A stretch of 64,000 bases of DNA from assembly GCA_964344215.1 (NCBI GenBank), contig CAYFMP010000003.1, positions 1 to 64,000 on the forward strand, in the 5' to 3' direction. A program made the translations under genes and the position numbers. This stretch comes from CAYFMP01 sp964344215. GTDB lineage: Bacteria > Pseudomonadota > Alphaproteobacteria > Rhodospirillales > Casp-alpha2. Numbering within the stretch: position 1 is the first letter of the stretch; the number at the start of each line of letters is the position of its first letter. Positions 53,868 to 63,295 of this stretch are shown here, piece by piece. A model generated the notes under the pieces. That model searched no databases. It had not been told where the DNA came from and worked only from the letters and a program-made list of their open reading frames with translations.

Positions 53868-54287
53868 ATGCAACTTAAGAAATACACCGACTATTCACTC
53901 CGGGTTCTGATCTTTGCCGGCATTCACGGCGAGCGGCTGGTCAACATCAGCGAGATTTCGGAGAAGTACGGAATATCGCGCAACCATCTGGTCAAGGTAG
54001 TGCACGGCCTGTCGACCGAAGGTTTTTTGGAATCGGTTCGCGGCCGTGGCGGCGGCGTCAGGCTGGCGCACCGCCCCGAAGAGATAGTCGTCGGCGACGT
54101 GGTGCGGGCCATGGAAGGAGAAGGAGAGCTGGTTGAGTGTTACAAGCCGCTGTGCCCGATCTCGCCGGTCTGCCGCCTGCAGGGCATTCTGGCCGAGGGC
54201 CACCAGGCCTATCTGACGACGCTGGACCGCTATACCGTTGCCGATCTCGTACAGAACAAACCGGAATTGCTGCGACACGTCGGCTAG
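53868..54287 (+). CDS. nsrR: Rrf2-family regulator, NsrR-like
   Basis: The 139-residue protein begins MQLKKYTDYSLRVLIFAG, has a winged helix (ISEISEKYGISRNHLVKVVHGL, given here in conserved parts) and three cysteines Cys91, Cys96 and Cys102 (CYKPLCPISPVC) that bind an iron-sulfur cluster. This spacing and the N-terminus fit NsrR, the nitric oxide-sensing repressor. The start was chosen at 53868, with the upstream open frame rejected. No NO-detoxifying gene is in the window. Confidence 0.85.
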   Translation: MQLKKYTDYSLRVLIFAGIHGERLVNISEISEKYGISRNHLVKVVHGLSTEGFLESVRGRGGGVRLAHRPEEIVVGDVVRAMEGEGELVECYKPLCPISPVCRLQGILAEGHQAYLTTLDRYTVADLVQNKPELLRHVG

Positions 54288-54301
54288 AGGGCCTCCGGGT
54301 T

Positions 54302-54333
54302 AAAAAAACGGGGCGCGGCATGGGCCGGCCCCG
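54302..54333 (-). terminator. Rho-independent terminator of the atp operon
   Basis: On the minus strand a G/C hairpin (CGGGGCCGGC, loop CCAT, GCCGCGCCCCG; one bulge; 54333-54309) is followed by seven T (54308-54302). It is 36 bases after the atpF stop, and converges with nsrR. Confidence 0.8.
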
Positions 54334-54368
54334 GTTGCGTCTCCCGTCGCAAAGTAAACAGTGGAATC

Positions 54369-54851
54369 CTAGTGCAGGTTGTCCGGCAGTTCCTTGATGG
54401 CGGCATCGACCATAGCGTCGGCCTTCTTCGCCGAAACCTTGTTGGCGAGGAGATCGCGGGTTGCTTCGACGGCGATGTTGATGGTGTGGTTGCGGACCTC
54501 GTCGAGGGCGGCCGCTTCGGCCCTGCCGATGCGTTCGATCGCCAATTGCTCGCGCCGGGCCAGGGTCACCTCGAGCCGCTCGCGGCCGTACTCGACCAGC
54601 CGCATCGATTCCTGCTCGGCCTGGGCGATGATATCCTCGGCCTCGCGGACCGCGTCGCGTTGTTTCTTCTGATAGGTGGCTAGGAGGTCCTGCGATTCCT
54701 TCAATAGGGCTTCCGCCTCCTCGATGTCCGTGCGGATCCGCTCGGCGCGCTGGTCCAGGCCCTTGGTTATGAGGCCGAAGGCTGGCTTGGCCAGCGCTGC
54801 GATGAACAACACGAAGGCAACCAAAACCCAGAATGTCGGGTCGGAAAGCAT
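54369..54851 (-). CDS. atpF: ATP synthase F0 subunit b
   Basis: The 160-residue protein has an N-terminal membrane helix (TFWVLVAFVLFIAALAKPAF) and a long, highly charged coiled coil (AERIRTDIEEAEALLKESQD...). It is one of two b-type stalk subunits here and last in the F0 cluster. The F1 genes are not in this window, so F0 and F1 are encoded apart, as in many alphaproteobacteria. Confidence 0.94.
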   Translation of the reverse strand: MLSDPTFWVLVAFVLFIAALAKPAFGLITKGLDQRAERIRTDIEEAEALLKESQDLLATYQKKQRDAVREAEDIIAQAEQESMRLVEYGRERLEVTLARREQLAIERIGRAEAAALDEVRNHTINIAVEATRDLLANKVSAKKADAMVDAAIKELPDNLH

Positions 54852-54857
54852 ACGGTC

Positions 54858-55349
54858 TTACCCCCTCGCCTTGAGGGCGGCGTCGACCGCCTTCGAAACA
54901 TCGCCTTCATCGAGCGTTTCGCCGGCCAACCGTTCGGCCGCCGCCGCCGCCACCTCCTTGGCGGCCTCGCCCAAACCCTCGACGGCGTCGGCCACCGCCT
55001 TGGCGATTTCGGCCTCGCTGTCGGCGATCCGCTCGGACAGCCTATCGGTCAGCTCGGCCTCGCGCTTCGACGTTTCGGCCGCCAGCTCGGCGTTGGCGGC
55101 GGCAATGACGGCCTGGGCTTCAGCGCGGGCGTCGGCCAGGGCCTGCTCGTAGGCTTCGATTGCCGTTTCTGCCTCCTTACGGAACTCGGCCGCCTTGTTG
55201 AGGTTATCTTCGATGCGTTTCTGACGCGATTCCAGCACATCGCCGACCCTCGGCGCGACCACCCGCCACATCAGCAGAAACAGGGCGCCGAAGGTGATGA
55301 CCAGCCAGAAGATCTGCGACGTATAGGTACTGATATCGAGTTGCGGCAT
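54858..55349 (-). CDS. atpF': ATP synthase F0 subunit b'
   Basis: From ATG 55349 (AAGGAA upstream) the 163-residue product starts PQLDISTYTSQIFWLVITFG, a membrane helix with the family's Q-I-F-W pattern. A long coiled coil with RQKRIEDNLNKAAEFRKEAE follows, then an Ala-rich end. The b' form pairs with b as a heterodimeric stalk. It is 6 bases before atpF. A frame extending to 55388 lacks a family-like start. Confidence 0.93.
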   Translation of the reverse strand: MPQLDISTYTSQIFWLVITFGALFLLMWRVVAPRVGDVLESRQKRIEDNLNKAAEFRKEAETAIEAYEQALADARAEAQAVIAAANAELAAETSKREAELTDRLSERIADSEAEIAKAVADAVEGLGEAAKEVAAAAAERLAGETLDEGDVSKAVDAALKARG

Positions 55350-55412
55350 ATTCCGTTCCTTGCCGAAACCTGAGCGGCCCCGGGGCAAGCGCCCCGGCAG
55401 CCCGGTCGGGTC

Positions 55413-55637
55413 CTAGAGGAACATGATCATGAACGCGATGACCAGCGCGTAAAGCGCGATCGCTTCGACCAACGCGAAGCCGATCCAGGTCATCTGCGTA
55501 ACCGCACCGGCCGCCGCCGGATTGCGGCCGACCGCCTGGATGAACGAGGCGAAGATGGCGCCGATACCTATACCGGCGCCGATCACGCCGATGGCGGCGA
55601 GGCCCGCTCCGATCATTTTGGCTGCTTGGAGTTCCAT
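55413..55637 (-). CDS. atpE: ATP synthase F0 subunit c
   Basis: The 74-residue proteolipid has two hydrophobic helices around the polar loop GRNPAA. The proton-binding acidic residue is the Glu in FALVEAIALYALV on helix 2. The GAGIGIGAIFASF glycine-rich helix 1 is typical. AAGGAA is upstream. It forms the rotor ring. Confidence 0.97.
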   Translation of the reverse strand: MELQAAKMIGAGLAAIGVIGAGIGIGAIFASFIQAVGRNPAAAGAVTQMTWIGFALVEAIALYALVIAFMIMFL

Positions 55638-55684
55638 GAGACTATTCCTTTCGGGTCTTAAAACGAGGAAACGGCATTGCCGCC

Positions 55685-56416
55685 CTAATGCAGATGCAGG
55701 GCGTCGTGAAGGTATAGACAGGTCAGAACCGTAAACACATAAGCCTGCAGGAAGGCGATCAACAGCTCGAGACCGGTCAGGGCGAAAACGAAGGCAAACG
55801 GCACCACGCCGAACGCGCCCATCGAGATGACAAAACCGGCGAACACCTTCATCAGGGTATGACCGGCCAACATATTGGCGAACAGTCGGACGGATAGGCT
55901 GACGGGCCGCGAGAAATAGGAAATCACTTCGATGGGCACGGCCAACGGCGCCATCAGGATAGGCGTGCCGGGCGGCAGGAAAAACCCGAAGAAGTGGAGA
56001 CCATGCTTGGCGAATCCGATGATGGTGACGCCGACGAAGATGACGCCGGCCATGGTGAAGGTGACGATGATGTGGCTGGTGTATGTGAAACCGTAAGGCA
56101 CCATGCCCAGCATGTTGCCGCCCAGCACGAACAGGAAAAGCGTGAAAATGAACGGAAAGTACTTTCGCCCTTCCGAACCCACGGTGTCGCGCAGCATATT
56201 GGCGACGAACAGGTAGCCTAGTTCGGCGATCGACTGAAAACGCCCCGGCACCATGGCGCCGCGGCGCATGCCGAGGACCATGACGGCGGTCACGACGACG
56301 ACGGCCAGGGTCATGAAGGCGGCCGAATTGGTATAGGAGACGTCAATGTCCCCCAACTGCATCGGGATCAACCGCTTGATTTCGAACTGGGCGAGCGGGC
56401 TGTGATTCTCGGCCAA
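55685..56416 (-). CDS. atpB: ATP synthase F0 subunit a
   Basis: The 243-residue protein has five or six helices; the essential arginine is in SLSVRLFANMLAGHTL and other markers are PFIFTLFLFVLGGNMLGMVPY (in parts) and LELLIAFLQAYVFTVLTCLYL. It carries the proton half-channels. It lies 5 bases after atpI. Confidence 0.96.
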   Translation of the reverse strand: MAENHSPLAQFEIKRLIPMQLGDIDVSYTNSAAFMTLAVVVVTAVMVLGMRRGAMVPGRFQSIAELGYLFVANMLRDTVGSEGRKYFPFIFTLFLFVLGGNMLGMVPYGFTYTSHIIVTFTMAGVIFVGVTIIGFAKHGLHFFGFFLPPGTPILMAPLAVPIEVISYFSRPVSLSVRLFANMLAGHTLMKVFAGFVISMGAFGVVPFAFVFALTGLELLIAFLQAYVFTVLTCLYLHDALHLH

Positions 56417-56421
56417 TGTCG

Positions 56422-56790
56422 TTAGTTCCCCTGGTCCCCGCCGGGCGCGTCCCCGGCCTTGTCGTCGGTCTTCTTGTATCCGGCGGTGTATCCGTAACCG
56501 CTTGAAATTCTATACACGTTCAGGATGCCGGCGGCACCGCCCAAAAGAATGAACACCATCATCAGCCAGGGCCGGGTGTCGAGCCACCAATCGAGCAACC
56601 ACCCCATCCCGCCGCCGACGGCGACGGCGGAAAGTAACTCAACGCCGACCCGAAAAGCAAGACCAATGCCGGTCAGCGATGAGGCTTTTTCCGTCGTCTC
56701 CGGGGCGTCGTTCAGACCTTGCGCATGGCGGGCGTCGTCGAGGCGCGAACCCAGTTTCTGAAGCCGTTCCTTGTCGGAACCGTCGGTCAT
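56422..56790 (-). CDS. atpI: ATP synthase subunit I (AtpI/AtpZ family)
   Basis: The 122-residue protein has a charged start and two helices (VGVELLSAVAVGGGMGWLLDWW and MMVFILLGGAAGILNVYRI, shown in conserved parts). AtpI helps c-ring assembly or Mg uptake. Its ribosome site (AGGA) is inside a perfect hairpin at 56797-56816. It is 36 bases after the smc stop. Confidence 0.88.
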   Translation of the reverse strand: MTDGSDKERLQKLGSRLDDARHAQGLNDAPETTEKASSLTGIGLAFRVGVELLSAVAVGGGMGWLLDWWLDTRPWLMMVFILLGGAAGILNVYRISSGYGYTAGYKKTDDKAGDAPGGDQGN

Positions 56791-56796
56791 GAGCGT

Positions 56797-56816
56797 TATC
56801 CTGAAGGGTCAGGATA
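56797..56816 (-). promoter_or_regulatory. Hairpin covering the atpI ribosome site
   Basis: On the minus strand TATCCTGA and TCAGGATA form a perfect 8-bp stem with a CCCT loop. The 3' arm holds AGGA, the Shine-Dalgarno for the ATG at 56790. With no T-run it is not a terminator; it may restrain atpI translation after smc. Confidence 0.65.
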
Positions 56817-56826
56817 TTTAAGGGCC

Positions 56827-59800
56827 TTAGGCGGTCTGGCGCAACTCCTCGGCCCGTTGCAGGTCGACCGAGACGAGTTGCGAAACGCCACGTTCGGACA
56901 TGGTGACACCGAACAAGCGATCCATGCGGGCCATGGTCATGCGGTGGTGGGTGATAACCAGGAAGCGGGTCTTCTGATTGTGGGCCAACTCCTCGAGCAT
57001 CGAACAGAAGCGATCAACGTTGGCGTCGTCCAACGGCGCGTCGACCTCGTCGAGCACGCAGATCGGCGCCGGGTTGGTGAGGAACACGGCAAACAGCAAC
57101 GCCAACGCGGTCAACGCCTGTTCGCCGCCCGACAGCAGCGACAACACCTGCATCTTCTTGCCGGGTGGACTGGCCATGATTTCCAGTCCGGCCTCCAGCG
57201 GATCGTCCGATTCGGTCAACGCCAAGTGCGCCCGGCCGCCGCCGAACAACTGCACGAACAGCTCTTGGAAATGCTCGTCGACTTCCTTGAAAGACGACAG
57301 CAGCCTGGCCCGTCCCTCGCGGTTGAGTTCGGAAATGCCGTGGCGCAACTTGTCGATGGCCTGCAACAGGTCCTCGCGCTCCTCGTTCATCGTCGAAATC
57401 TGCTCGGTCAACTCCTTGGCTTCCTGTTCGGCCCTGAGATTGACCGGCCCCATGGTCTCGCGTTCGCGATGCAGGCGTTCGACCTTGCGCTCGACGGCCT
57501 CGAGCTCGGGCAGTTCGGCGTCTTCCTTCATCTCCGAAAGCTCGAAAAGCTGATCGGGGCGCGCATCGAGCCGGTCCTTGACGCGCTCGGCGATCGCCTG
57601 ACAGGCCTGCTTGGCCTGTTCGACCAAGCCCTCGAGACGAACCATCCGTTCGCGTGATCCGGCCAGCGCCGCGTCCGCTTCGCGCAGGGCCTGATCAGCT
57701 TCCCGAAGACCGCCTTCCGCTTCCGCCAGTTGGTCGGCGCTGGCGTTACGCTTCGATTCGGCGGCCTCGACGGCGTCGAGCAGAGCAGTCCGCTGTTCGG
57801 CGATCTCGGACGGGCGTTCGGCGAGGCGGCTCAAGTCGATGCTCACCGTTTCGCGGCGTTTTTCCAGCTGCCGCATCTGTTCGGTGGCGGCGGAACTCCG
57901 TTGGCGCCAGGAATCGACCTCGGCGGCGATGTCGTCGGAGCGGCGCCGGCGCTCGGCGGCGATGCGTTCGAAACCATCGTGGAGGCTGCGGCATTCGGCC
58001 TCGTGGCGCCGCTGGACCGTCAACTCGTCACGCAACCGGGCCGCTTCGGCGCGCTCTTCCTCGGCGTCGGAAAGGGAGTCGAGCTCCTGTCGGGCTTCGC
58101 TCCGGGCCGCCTCGGTTTCGGCCAGGTCGATACGGACCGCTTCGGCGGCGTCGGCCAGGGCGGCGAGGCGCGACGTGCGGGCCGAGGCTGCATCCTTGGC
58201 CTGGGCGTGGGCGTCGCGGGCCTCGTTGTAGGCGGTATCGGCTGTGGCCAGACCCTCGCGGGCCCGGTATTCGGCTGCGCGCGCCTGCTCGATTTCGGAT
58301 TGCGCCTCGTCGCGGGCCGCTTCGGTCGACTTGAGGGCGTTGCGGGCGGCCTGAAGCTGGCCACGCGCCTCTTCCAGCCGGTTGCGCTGTTCGAGCCGGG
58401 CGGCGGCCGATGTTTCGGCGCCCGACGATACCGTATAGCCGTCCCATCGCCACAACGAACCCTGGCGGCTGACCAGCCGCTGCCCCTGCGCGAGATTGCC
58501 GGCCAGACTGCGCCCTTCGTCGTCGGTCTCGACGACGCCGATCTGAGTGAGCCGTCGGGTTAACGCCGCCGGTGCCTCGACCAGCTCGCTCAGCGGTCGG
58601 GCGGTTCCCGGCAAGGCGGGAGCGCCGTTGAGCGGGCCCAGGATCCGCCAGTGGGCGGGCGCGGCTTCGTCGGCCGGGACGGTGAGATCGTCACCGAGCG
58701 CGACCCCGAACGCCACCTCGAAGCCTGGCTCGACGCTGACGGCGTCGATCAACGGCGGCCACAATTCCTCGTCCTTGACCTTCAGGATCTTGGCGAGGGC
58801 CTGCGCTTCGGCCTCCAGGCGGGTGACTTGGGCGTTACAATCGTGGACCTCGGAGACGGCGCGGATGGCAGCGTCGTCGGCTTCGGCGCGGGCCTTTTCG
58901 GCGGCCGTCAGCGCCCCTCTGGCCGCTTCCAGCACGCTTCGGGCGTCCTCGGTCGCCGCTTCGGCGTCGCCGAGCATGCCGGCTTCCGGATCGTCGTCTT
59001 CGAGCCCGGTCCGTTCGTCGGCGATCTCGGCGGCGCGGCCGGTCAGGCGGGCGTGGCGGGTCTCGAGGTCGGCGAGCGTGCGCTTGAGGCTGTCACGCCG
59101 CGCCTCGCCGGCGGCGATCCGTTCGGTCAGTTCGGCAAGATGGCCATCGAGGGCATGGACCCGGTCGCTGGCTGCCGTCAGTTCGTCGGCCGCCTTGCGG
59201 CGGTCTTCGACCTCGTCCCGTTCGGCTGTCTCGATTGCAGTTTGCTCGGCCGCCAGCCGCTCAACGGCGGCCGCCGCGTCGCCGGCCAAGCTCGTTTCGC
59301 GTTCGATGTCGGCGGTGATTTGAATCAGTCGCTGTTCGGCTTCCGCGGTCGCCGAGGCGATCCGCCGTTCCTCGGCGTCGAGCCCATCGCGGGCAACGAC
59401 GAGGCGGTGCAGCTCGGCCGCCGCTTCGGCCTCGGCTTGGCGCATTTCGGGCAATCGGGCGGCCTGTTCCGCCTGACGGGCGGCGGCGGCGGCGGCCAGC
59501 GCGGTCAGCTCCGCCACCTCCTGCTCGGCCGCCCCCAACAGTTCCCGGTTCTTTCCCAGCTCGCCGTCGGCGGCGACCCAACGCAAATGGAACAGGGTCG
59601 CCTCGGCGCGGCGGATATAGGCACTCAGGTTTTTGTAGCGGGTGGCCTGGCGGGCCTGTTTCTTGAGACCGGCCAACTGGGCGTCGAGCGTGACCAGGAT
59701 GTCGTCGAGGCGTTCCAGGTTGGTCTCGGCACCGCGCAGCCTAAGCTCCGCCTCGTGACGGCGCGAATGCAGCCCGGTAATTCCAGCCGCCTCCTCCAAC

Positions 59801-60291
59801 AGGCCGCGGCGTTCGATCGGTTTGGCGTTGATGACGGCACCGACGCGGCCCTGACTGACCAGCGCCGTCGAACGCGCGCCGGTGGCCGAGTCGGCGAACA
59901 GCAACTGCACATCGCGAGCCCGGACCTCCTTGCCGTTGACCCGGTAAAGCGATCCTTTTTCGCGCTCGATGCGGCGGGAGACCTCGAGCTCGTCGATGTC
60001 GTTGAACTGGACCGGTGCCGAACGGGCGACATTGTCCAGGCTGAGAACGACTTCGGCGACGTTGCGCGGCGTTCGGTCGCTGGTACCGCCGAAGATGACG
60101 TCCTCCATCTCCTTGCCGCGCATCTGCTTGGCCGAAGTTTCGCCCATCACCCATCGTAAGGCCTCGACCAGATTGGATTTGCCGCAGCCGTTGGGACCGA
60201 CGATGCCGGTCAGGCCGAGCTCGATGATGAGATCGGTATGCTCGACGAAGGACTTGAAGCCGGAGAGGCGGAGCTTATTGAATTGCAGCAC
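56827..60291 (-). CDS. smc: Chromosome segregation protein SMC
   Basis: The 1154-residue ATPase has RLSGFKSFVEHTDLIIELGL then Walker A GIVGPNGCGKSNLVEALRWV, long coiled coils, a hinge (about 500-640), and the C-terminal signature LLSGGEQALTALALLF with Walker B CVLDEVDAPLDDANV. It compacts and segregates the chromosome with ScpAB. It is between dsbA (14 bases) and atpI (36 bases). Confidence 0.97.
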   Translation of the reverse strand: MLQFNKLRLSGFKSFVEHTDLIIELGLTGIVGPNGCGKSNLVEALRWVMGETSAKQMRGKEMEDVIFGGTSDRTPRNVAEVVLSLDNVARSAPVQFNDIDELEVSRRIEREKGSLYRVNGKEVRARDVQLLFADSATGARSTALVSQGRVGAVINAKPIERRGLLEEAAGITGLHSRRHEAELRLRGAETNLERLDDILVTLDAQLAGLKKQARQATRYKNLSAYIRRAEATLFHLRWVAADGELGKNRELLGAAEQEVAELTALAAAAAARQAEQAARLPEMRQAEAEAAAELHRLVVARDGLDAEERRIASATAEAEQRLIQITADIERETSLAGDAAAAVERLAAEQTAIETAERDEVEDRRKAADELTAASDRVHALDGHLAELTERIAAGEARRDSLKRTLADLETRHARLTGRAAEIADERTGLEDDDPEAGMLGDAEAATEDARSVLEAARGALTAAEKARAEADDAAIRAVSEVHDCNAQVTRLEAEAQALAKILKVKDEELWPPLIDAVSVEPGFEVAFGVALGDDLTVPADEAAPAHWRILGPLNGAPALPGTARPLSELVEAPAALTRRLTQIGVVETDDEGRSLAGNLAQGQRLVSRQGSLWRWDGYTVSSGAETSAAARLEQRNRLEEARGQLQAARNALKSTEAARDEAQSEIEQARAAEYRAREGLATADTAYNEARDAHAQAKDAASARTSRLAALADAAEAVRIDLAETEAARSEARQELDSLSDAEEERAEAARLRDELTVQRRHEAECRSLHDGFERIAAERRRRSDDIAAEVDSWRQRSSAATEQMRQLEKRRETVSIDLSRLAERPSEIAEQRTALLDAVEAAESKRNASADQLAEAEGGLREADQALREADAALAGSRERMVRLEGLVEQAKQACQAIAERVKDRLDARPDQLFELSEMKEDAELPELEAVERKVERLHRERETMGPVNLRAEQEAKELTEQISTMNEEREDLLQAIDKLRHGISELNREGRARLLSSFKEVDEHFQELFVQLFGGGRAHLALTESDDPLEAGLEIMASPPGKKMQVLSLLSGGEQALTALALLFAVFLTNPAPICVLDEVDAPLDDANVDRFCSMLEELAHNQKTRFLVITHHRMTMARMDRLFGVTMSERGVSQLVSVDLQRAEELRQTA

Positions 60292-60305
60292 GTTCCGTCT
60301 CGCTC

Positions 60306-60935
60306 CTACTGAGCCTTCTTCAGAGCCTGTTCGATGAGGTCCTTGAAGTCCTCATAGGCGAGGTTGCCGGAAATCTTCTTCCCGTCGAGAATAAACGAAG
60401 GGGTCGAGTTGATCTCGTGGTCGAACTGCGCGTCCCGGGCGACTTCCTGAATTCGGTCGAGCAGCGCCTGGTTCTTCAGGCAGGCCTGGACATCGGTTGC
60501 CGACATGCCGCCGAACCGGGCGACGCGGGTCAACGCTTCAAGTGGATTGTCGCCCCTCGACCAGTCCTTCTGCGAGCGGAACAACAATTCGACGAACCCG
60601 AAGTAGCGGTCTTTGCCGGCGCAACGAGCGATCATAGAGGCGGCAAGCGCCGGGGAACCGAGCGGAAAATCGCGATAGATCAGGCGCACCTTGCCGGTGT
60701 CGATGTATTCCTTCTTGAGCCGGGGCAGGGCGTCGCGGTGGAAACTGGCGCAATGCGGGCAGCCGAGAGAGGAATATTCGATCATGGTGACCGGCGCGTC
60801 GTCAGCGCCGATCGCCATTTCCGCCATCGCTTCCTTGTCGTCGGCGATAACGGCGGCGGCAGGGTCCGAAAGTCCCCCGACAAGCCCGAAAACCACTCCC
60901 AAAGCCAAGGCCGTTTTTACAAGAAATCGGTTCAA
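60306..60935 (-). CDS. DsbA-family thiol:disulfide oxidoreductase (thioredoxin domain)
   Basis: The 209-residue protein has a signal peptide (LVKTALALGVVFGLVGGLS), the CPHC active site at Cys59-Cys62 (SSLGCPHCASFH), the helical insert, and a cis-proline in EINSTPSFIL. It should act in the periplasm as a disulfide oxidase or isomerase, as in other alphaproteobacterial DsbA-like proteins. Confidence 0.9.
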   Translation of the reverse strand: MNRFLVKTALALGVVFGLVGGLSDPAAAVIADDKEAMAEMAIGADDAPVTMIEYSSLGCPHCASFHRDALPRLKKEYIDTGKVRLIYRDFPLGSPALAASMIARCAGKDRYFGFVELLFRSQKDWSRGDNPLEALTRVARFGGMSATDVQACLKNQALLDRIQEVARDAQFDHEINSTPSFILDGKKISGNLAYEDFKDLIEQALKKAQ

Positions 60936-61066
60936 TCATGCCTCCCAGACACAATATGTTGATGAATATAGAGCCGCCGCAACCCAAGAGTCGAGCCCTT
61001 TTGCGGCCGCTTTTCCACAGGGAACTAAACGGTCATTGCGGCGAAAGTAAGTTCGACGCGGTCGGC

Positions 61067-61582
61067 TCAGGAGTCGTCTTTCCGCGTTCTACCGATGACC
61101 GCCCGCCCAAGCCGGTCCAAGGCGTCCAGCAATTCGGGGTCGGTGACGCCGCCAAGACCGTCTTTAAGGGTTCGCTCCTCTGTGTCGTCGAGCGGCCGGG
61201 TCACCTTCTCCGGGCGCCCCTCGGGGGCCGGCAGCGGTGCGTGAATCAGTTTGAGCCGGGCCACCGCGTGGTATCCGAAATAGGCGTTGACCTTCTCCAA
61301 CAGAACCGGTTCCAGGTGCTGCAGTTCGGTCGCCAGGGCCGAATGATCGACCCTGAGGTGAAGCGTGCCGTCGGTCCGGTCGCCGCCCGTATAGCTGATC
61401 TTCTCCGGTTGACTGTGGCGTGCCAGACTGTCGCCGACGATCACCGGCCAGTCCTTGACGACGGCGCCGTCAGCCAATCCGCGCTTACCGAAGATCGGCT
61501 TCGTCACCCGATCGAGCGTCCGGCCCAAGGTGTCGGGGCGGTTGGCGCGTTTGCCTCGGCGATCGGTCGGTTTGGTTCGCAT
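61067..61582 (-). CDS. dciA: DciA-like DUF721 protein
   Basis: The 171-residue protein has the DUF721 domain (VKDWPVIVGDSLARHSQPEK, GTLHLRVDHSALATELQHL, LLEKVNAYFGYHAVARLKLIH) and a charged tail. Where studied, DciA loads the replicative helicase in bacteria that lack DnaC/DnaI. GTG at 61585 directly precedes the ATG chosen. It is divergent from mutY across 87 bases. Confidence 0.85.
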   Translation of the reverse strand: MRTKPTDRRGKRANRPDTLGRTLDRVTKPIFGKRGLADGAVVKDWPVIVGDSLARHSQPEKISYTGGDRTDGTLHLRVDHSALATELQHLEPVLLEKVNAYFGYHAVARLKLIHAPLPAPEGRPEKVTRPLDDTEERTLKDGLGGVTDPELLDALDRLGRAVIGRTRKDDS

Positions 61583-61669
61583 CACCGGATCCCGATGCTG
61601 TTTGTATGGTCGCCGTTAATGGTAGGATCGCCGCCAGCCGACGGCAAGCCGCGGCTTTGAGGACGCGCC

Positions 61670-62743
61670 ATGACCGACCTGCCAAATCTCCGCCGCCTGC
61701 GCCGCAACCTGCTCGACTGGTACGACAGCGCCGGCCGCGACTTGCCGTGGCGGACCCGTCCGGGGCCGGCCGCCGATGCGTACGCTGTTTGGCTCAGCGA
61801 AATCATGCTGCAGCAGACCACGGTGGCAACCGTCGTTCCCTATTTCGAGAAGTTCATCGACCGCTGGCCGACGGTCGAGGGGTTGGCGGCGGCGTCCCTC
61901 GACGACGTGTTGCACGCCTGGCAGGGCTTGGGCTACTACGGACGGGCGCGCAACCTTCACGAATGTGCCCGCACCGTCGTTTCGGAGCACGGCGGGGTCT
62001 TCCCGAAAACGGCCGACGAACTGGCGACGCTGCCGGGTATCGGTCCCTATACCTCGGCCGCCATTTCGGCGATTGCCTTCGGCCGGCCGGAAATGCCGGT
62101 CGACGGCAACATCGAACGGGTGACGGCCCGCCTCTTTGCCTACGAAGGCTCGTTGCCCGGCGCCAAGGCGGACCTGCACGACCTGGCCCGCAAGCTGGCG
62201 CCGAAGGCCCGGTGCGGCGATTTCGCGCAAGGTCTCATGGATCTGGGGGCCACCGTCTGCCGGGCCAAGGTCGCGGCCTGTCCGGATTGCCCGATCGAGG
62301 CCGACTGCCTGGGCGTCCGCAGCGGTCGTCCCGAGCGGTTTCCGCTGAAGGCGGCCCGAAAGCCGAGACCGATCCGTAACGGGGTCGCCTTCTGGGCGGT
62401 CCGCGGCGATGGCGCCGTCCTGTTGCGCCGCCGTCCCGAGAACGGGCTGCTCGGCGGCATGATGGAAATTCCTTCGACCGAGTGGCGCGAGCGCCGGTGG
62501 ACGACCGGCGAAGCCCGCGAGTGGGCGCCGGCTGCGGCCGAGTGGCGTCCCGTTCCGGGCGCCGTCAATCACACCTTCACCCATTTTCATCTGGAACTGA
62601 CGGTGCTTGCCGGCGATGTTCCGGAAGCGGAAAAAGTCGCTGGCGTCTGGTGCCGACCGGTCGATTTTTCCGACCACGCGTTGCCGACCGTCATGAAGAA
62701 AGTGACCCGCCACGTGTTGGCGGCGGCAAGGCAAAGCCAATAA
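61670..62743 (+). CDS. mutY: A/G-specific adenine glycosylase MutY
   Basis: The 357-residue enzyme has LLDWYDSAGRDLPWRTRPGP, YAVWLSEIMLQQTTV, helix-hairpin-helix LPGIGPYTSAAISAIAF with the catalytic Asp in VDGNIERV, a 4Fe-4S motif of Cys-x6-Cys-x2-Cys-x5-Cys (CRAKVAACPDCPIEADC), and a C-terminal NUDIX-like domain. It removes A opposite 8-oxoG. Confidence 0.96.
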   Translation: MTDLPNLRRLRRNLLDWYDSAGRDLPWRTRPGPAADAYAVWLSEIMLQQTTVATVVPYFEKFIDRWPTVEGLAAASLDDVLHAWQGLGYYGRARNLHECARTVVSEHGGVFPKTADELATLPGIGPYTSAAISAIAFGRPEMPVDGNIERVTARLFAYEGSLPGAKADLHDLARKLAPKARCGDFAQGLMDLGATVCRAKVAACPDCPIEADCLGVRSGRPERFPLKAARKPRPIRNGVAFWAVRGDGAVLLRRRPENGLLGGMMEIPSTEWRERRWTTGEAREWAPAAAEWRPVPGAVNHTFTHFHLELTVLAGDVPEAEKVAGVWCRPVDFSDHALPTVMKKVTRHVLAAARQSQ

Positions 62744-62776
62744 CAGGGCGCCCGCCGGCGCATCGCCTTGGCGAGG

Positions 62777-63295
62777 TCACTCGTCGTACTGAATCAGCGC
62801 CTCGAACGGCAGGCCGTTGAGTTTTTCGCGGCCGTTCAGGAAGGTCAGCTCGATGATGCAGGCGCCGCCGACAACCTCGGCGCCGACCTTGGTGAGAAGT
62901 TCGATCGATGCCGCCATGGTGCCGCCGGTGGCCAGCAGGTCGTCGAGGATTACCACCCTTTGACCGGATTCGACCGCGTCCTCCTGAATCTCGATGGTGT
63001 CGGTACCGTATTCCAGCGCGTATTCGTGCGGGATGGTCGGCCCCGGCAGCTTGCCTTCCTTGCGGATCATGGTGAAGCCGAGACCGAGTTTAAGTGCCAA
63101 CGGCGCGGCGACCAGGAAACCGCGCGATTCGATCCCGGCCAGGATATCCGGTTGATGGCCGGAGATCGATTTCGCGAGACGGCCCATGGCGACCTGCCAG
63201 GCGTCGGCATGCGAGAGCAGGGTAGAGATGTCGTAAAACAGGATTCCCTCGATGGGGAAGTCCGGAACGGAACGAATATAGTCTTTCAGGTCCAT
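62777..63295 (-). CDS. apt: Adenine phosphoribosyltransferase
   Basis: From ATG 63295 the 172-residue protein starts LKDYIRSVPDFPIEGILFYD, has IESRGFLVAAPLAL, RKEGKLPG and the PRPP motif VVILDDLLATGGTM. It salvages adenine to AMP. The upstream frame to 63364 does not match the family start and was rejected. It is convergent with mutY. Confidence 0.96.
   Translation of the reverse strand: MDLKDYIRSVPDFPIEGILFYDISTLLSHADAWQVAMGRLAKSISGHQPDILAGIESRGFLVAAPLALKLGLGFTMIRKEGKLPGPTIPHEYALEYGTDTIEIQEDAVESGQRVVILDDLLATGGTMAASIELLTKVGAEVVGGACIIELTFLNGREKLNGLPFEALIQYDE

Noticed and set aside
57730..60159. Long plus-strand frames opposite smc
   Set aside because: They are antisense shadows of smc and lack any domain features.
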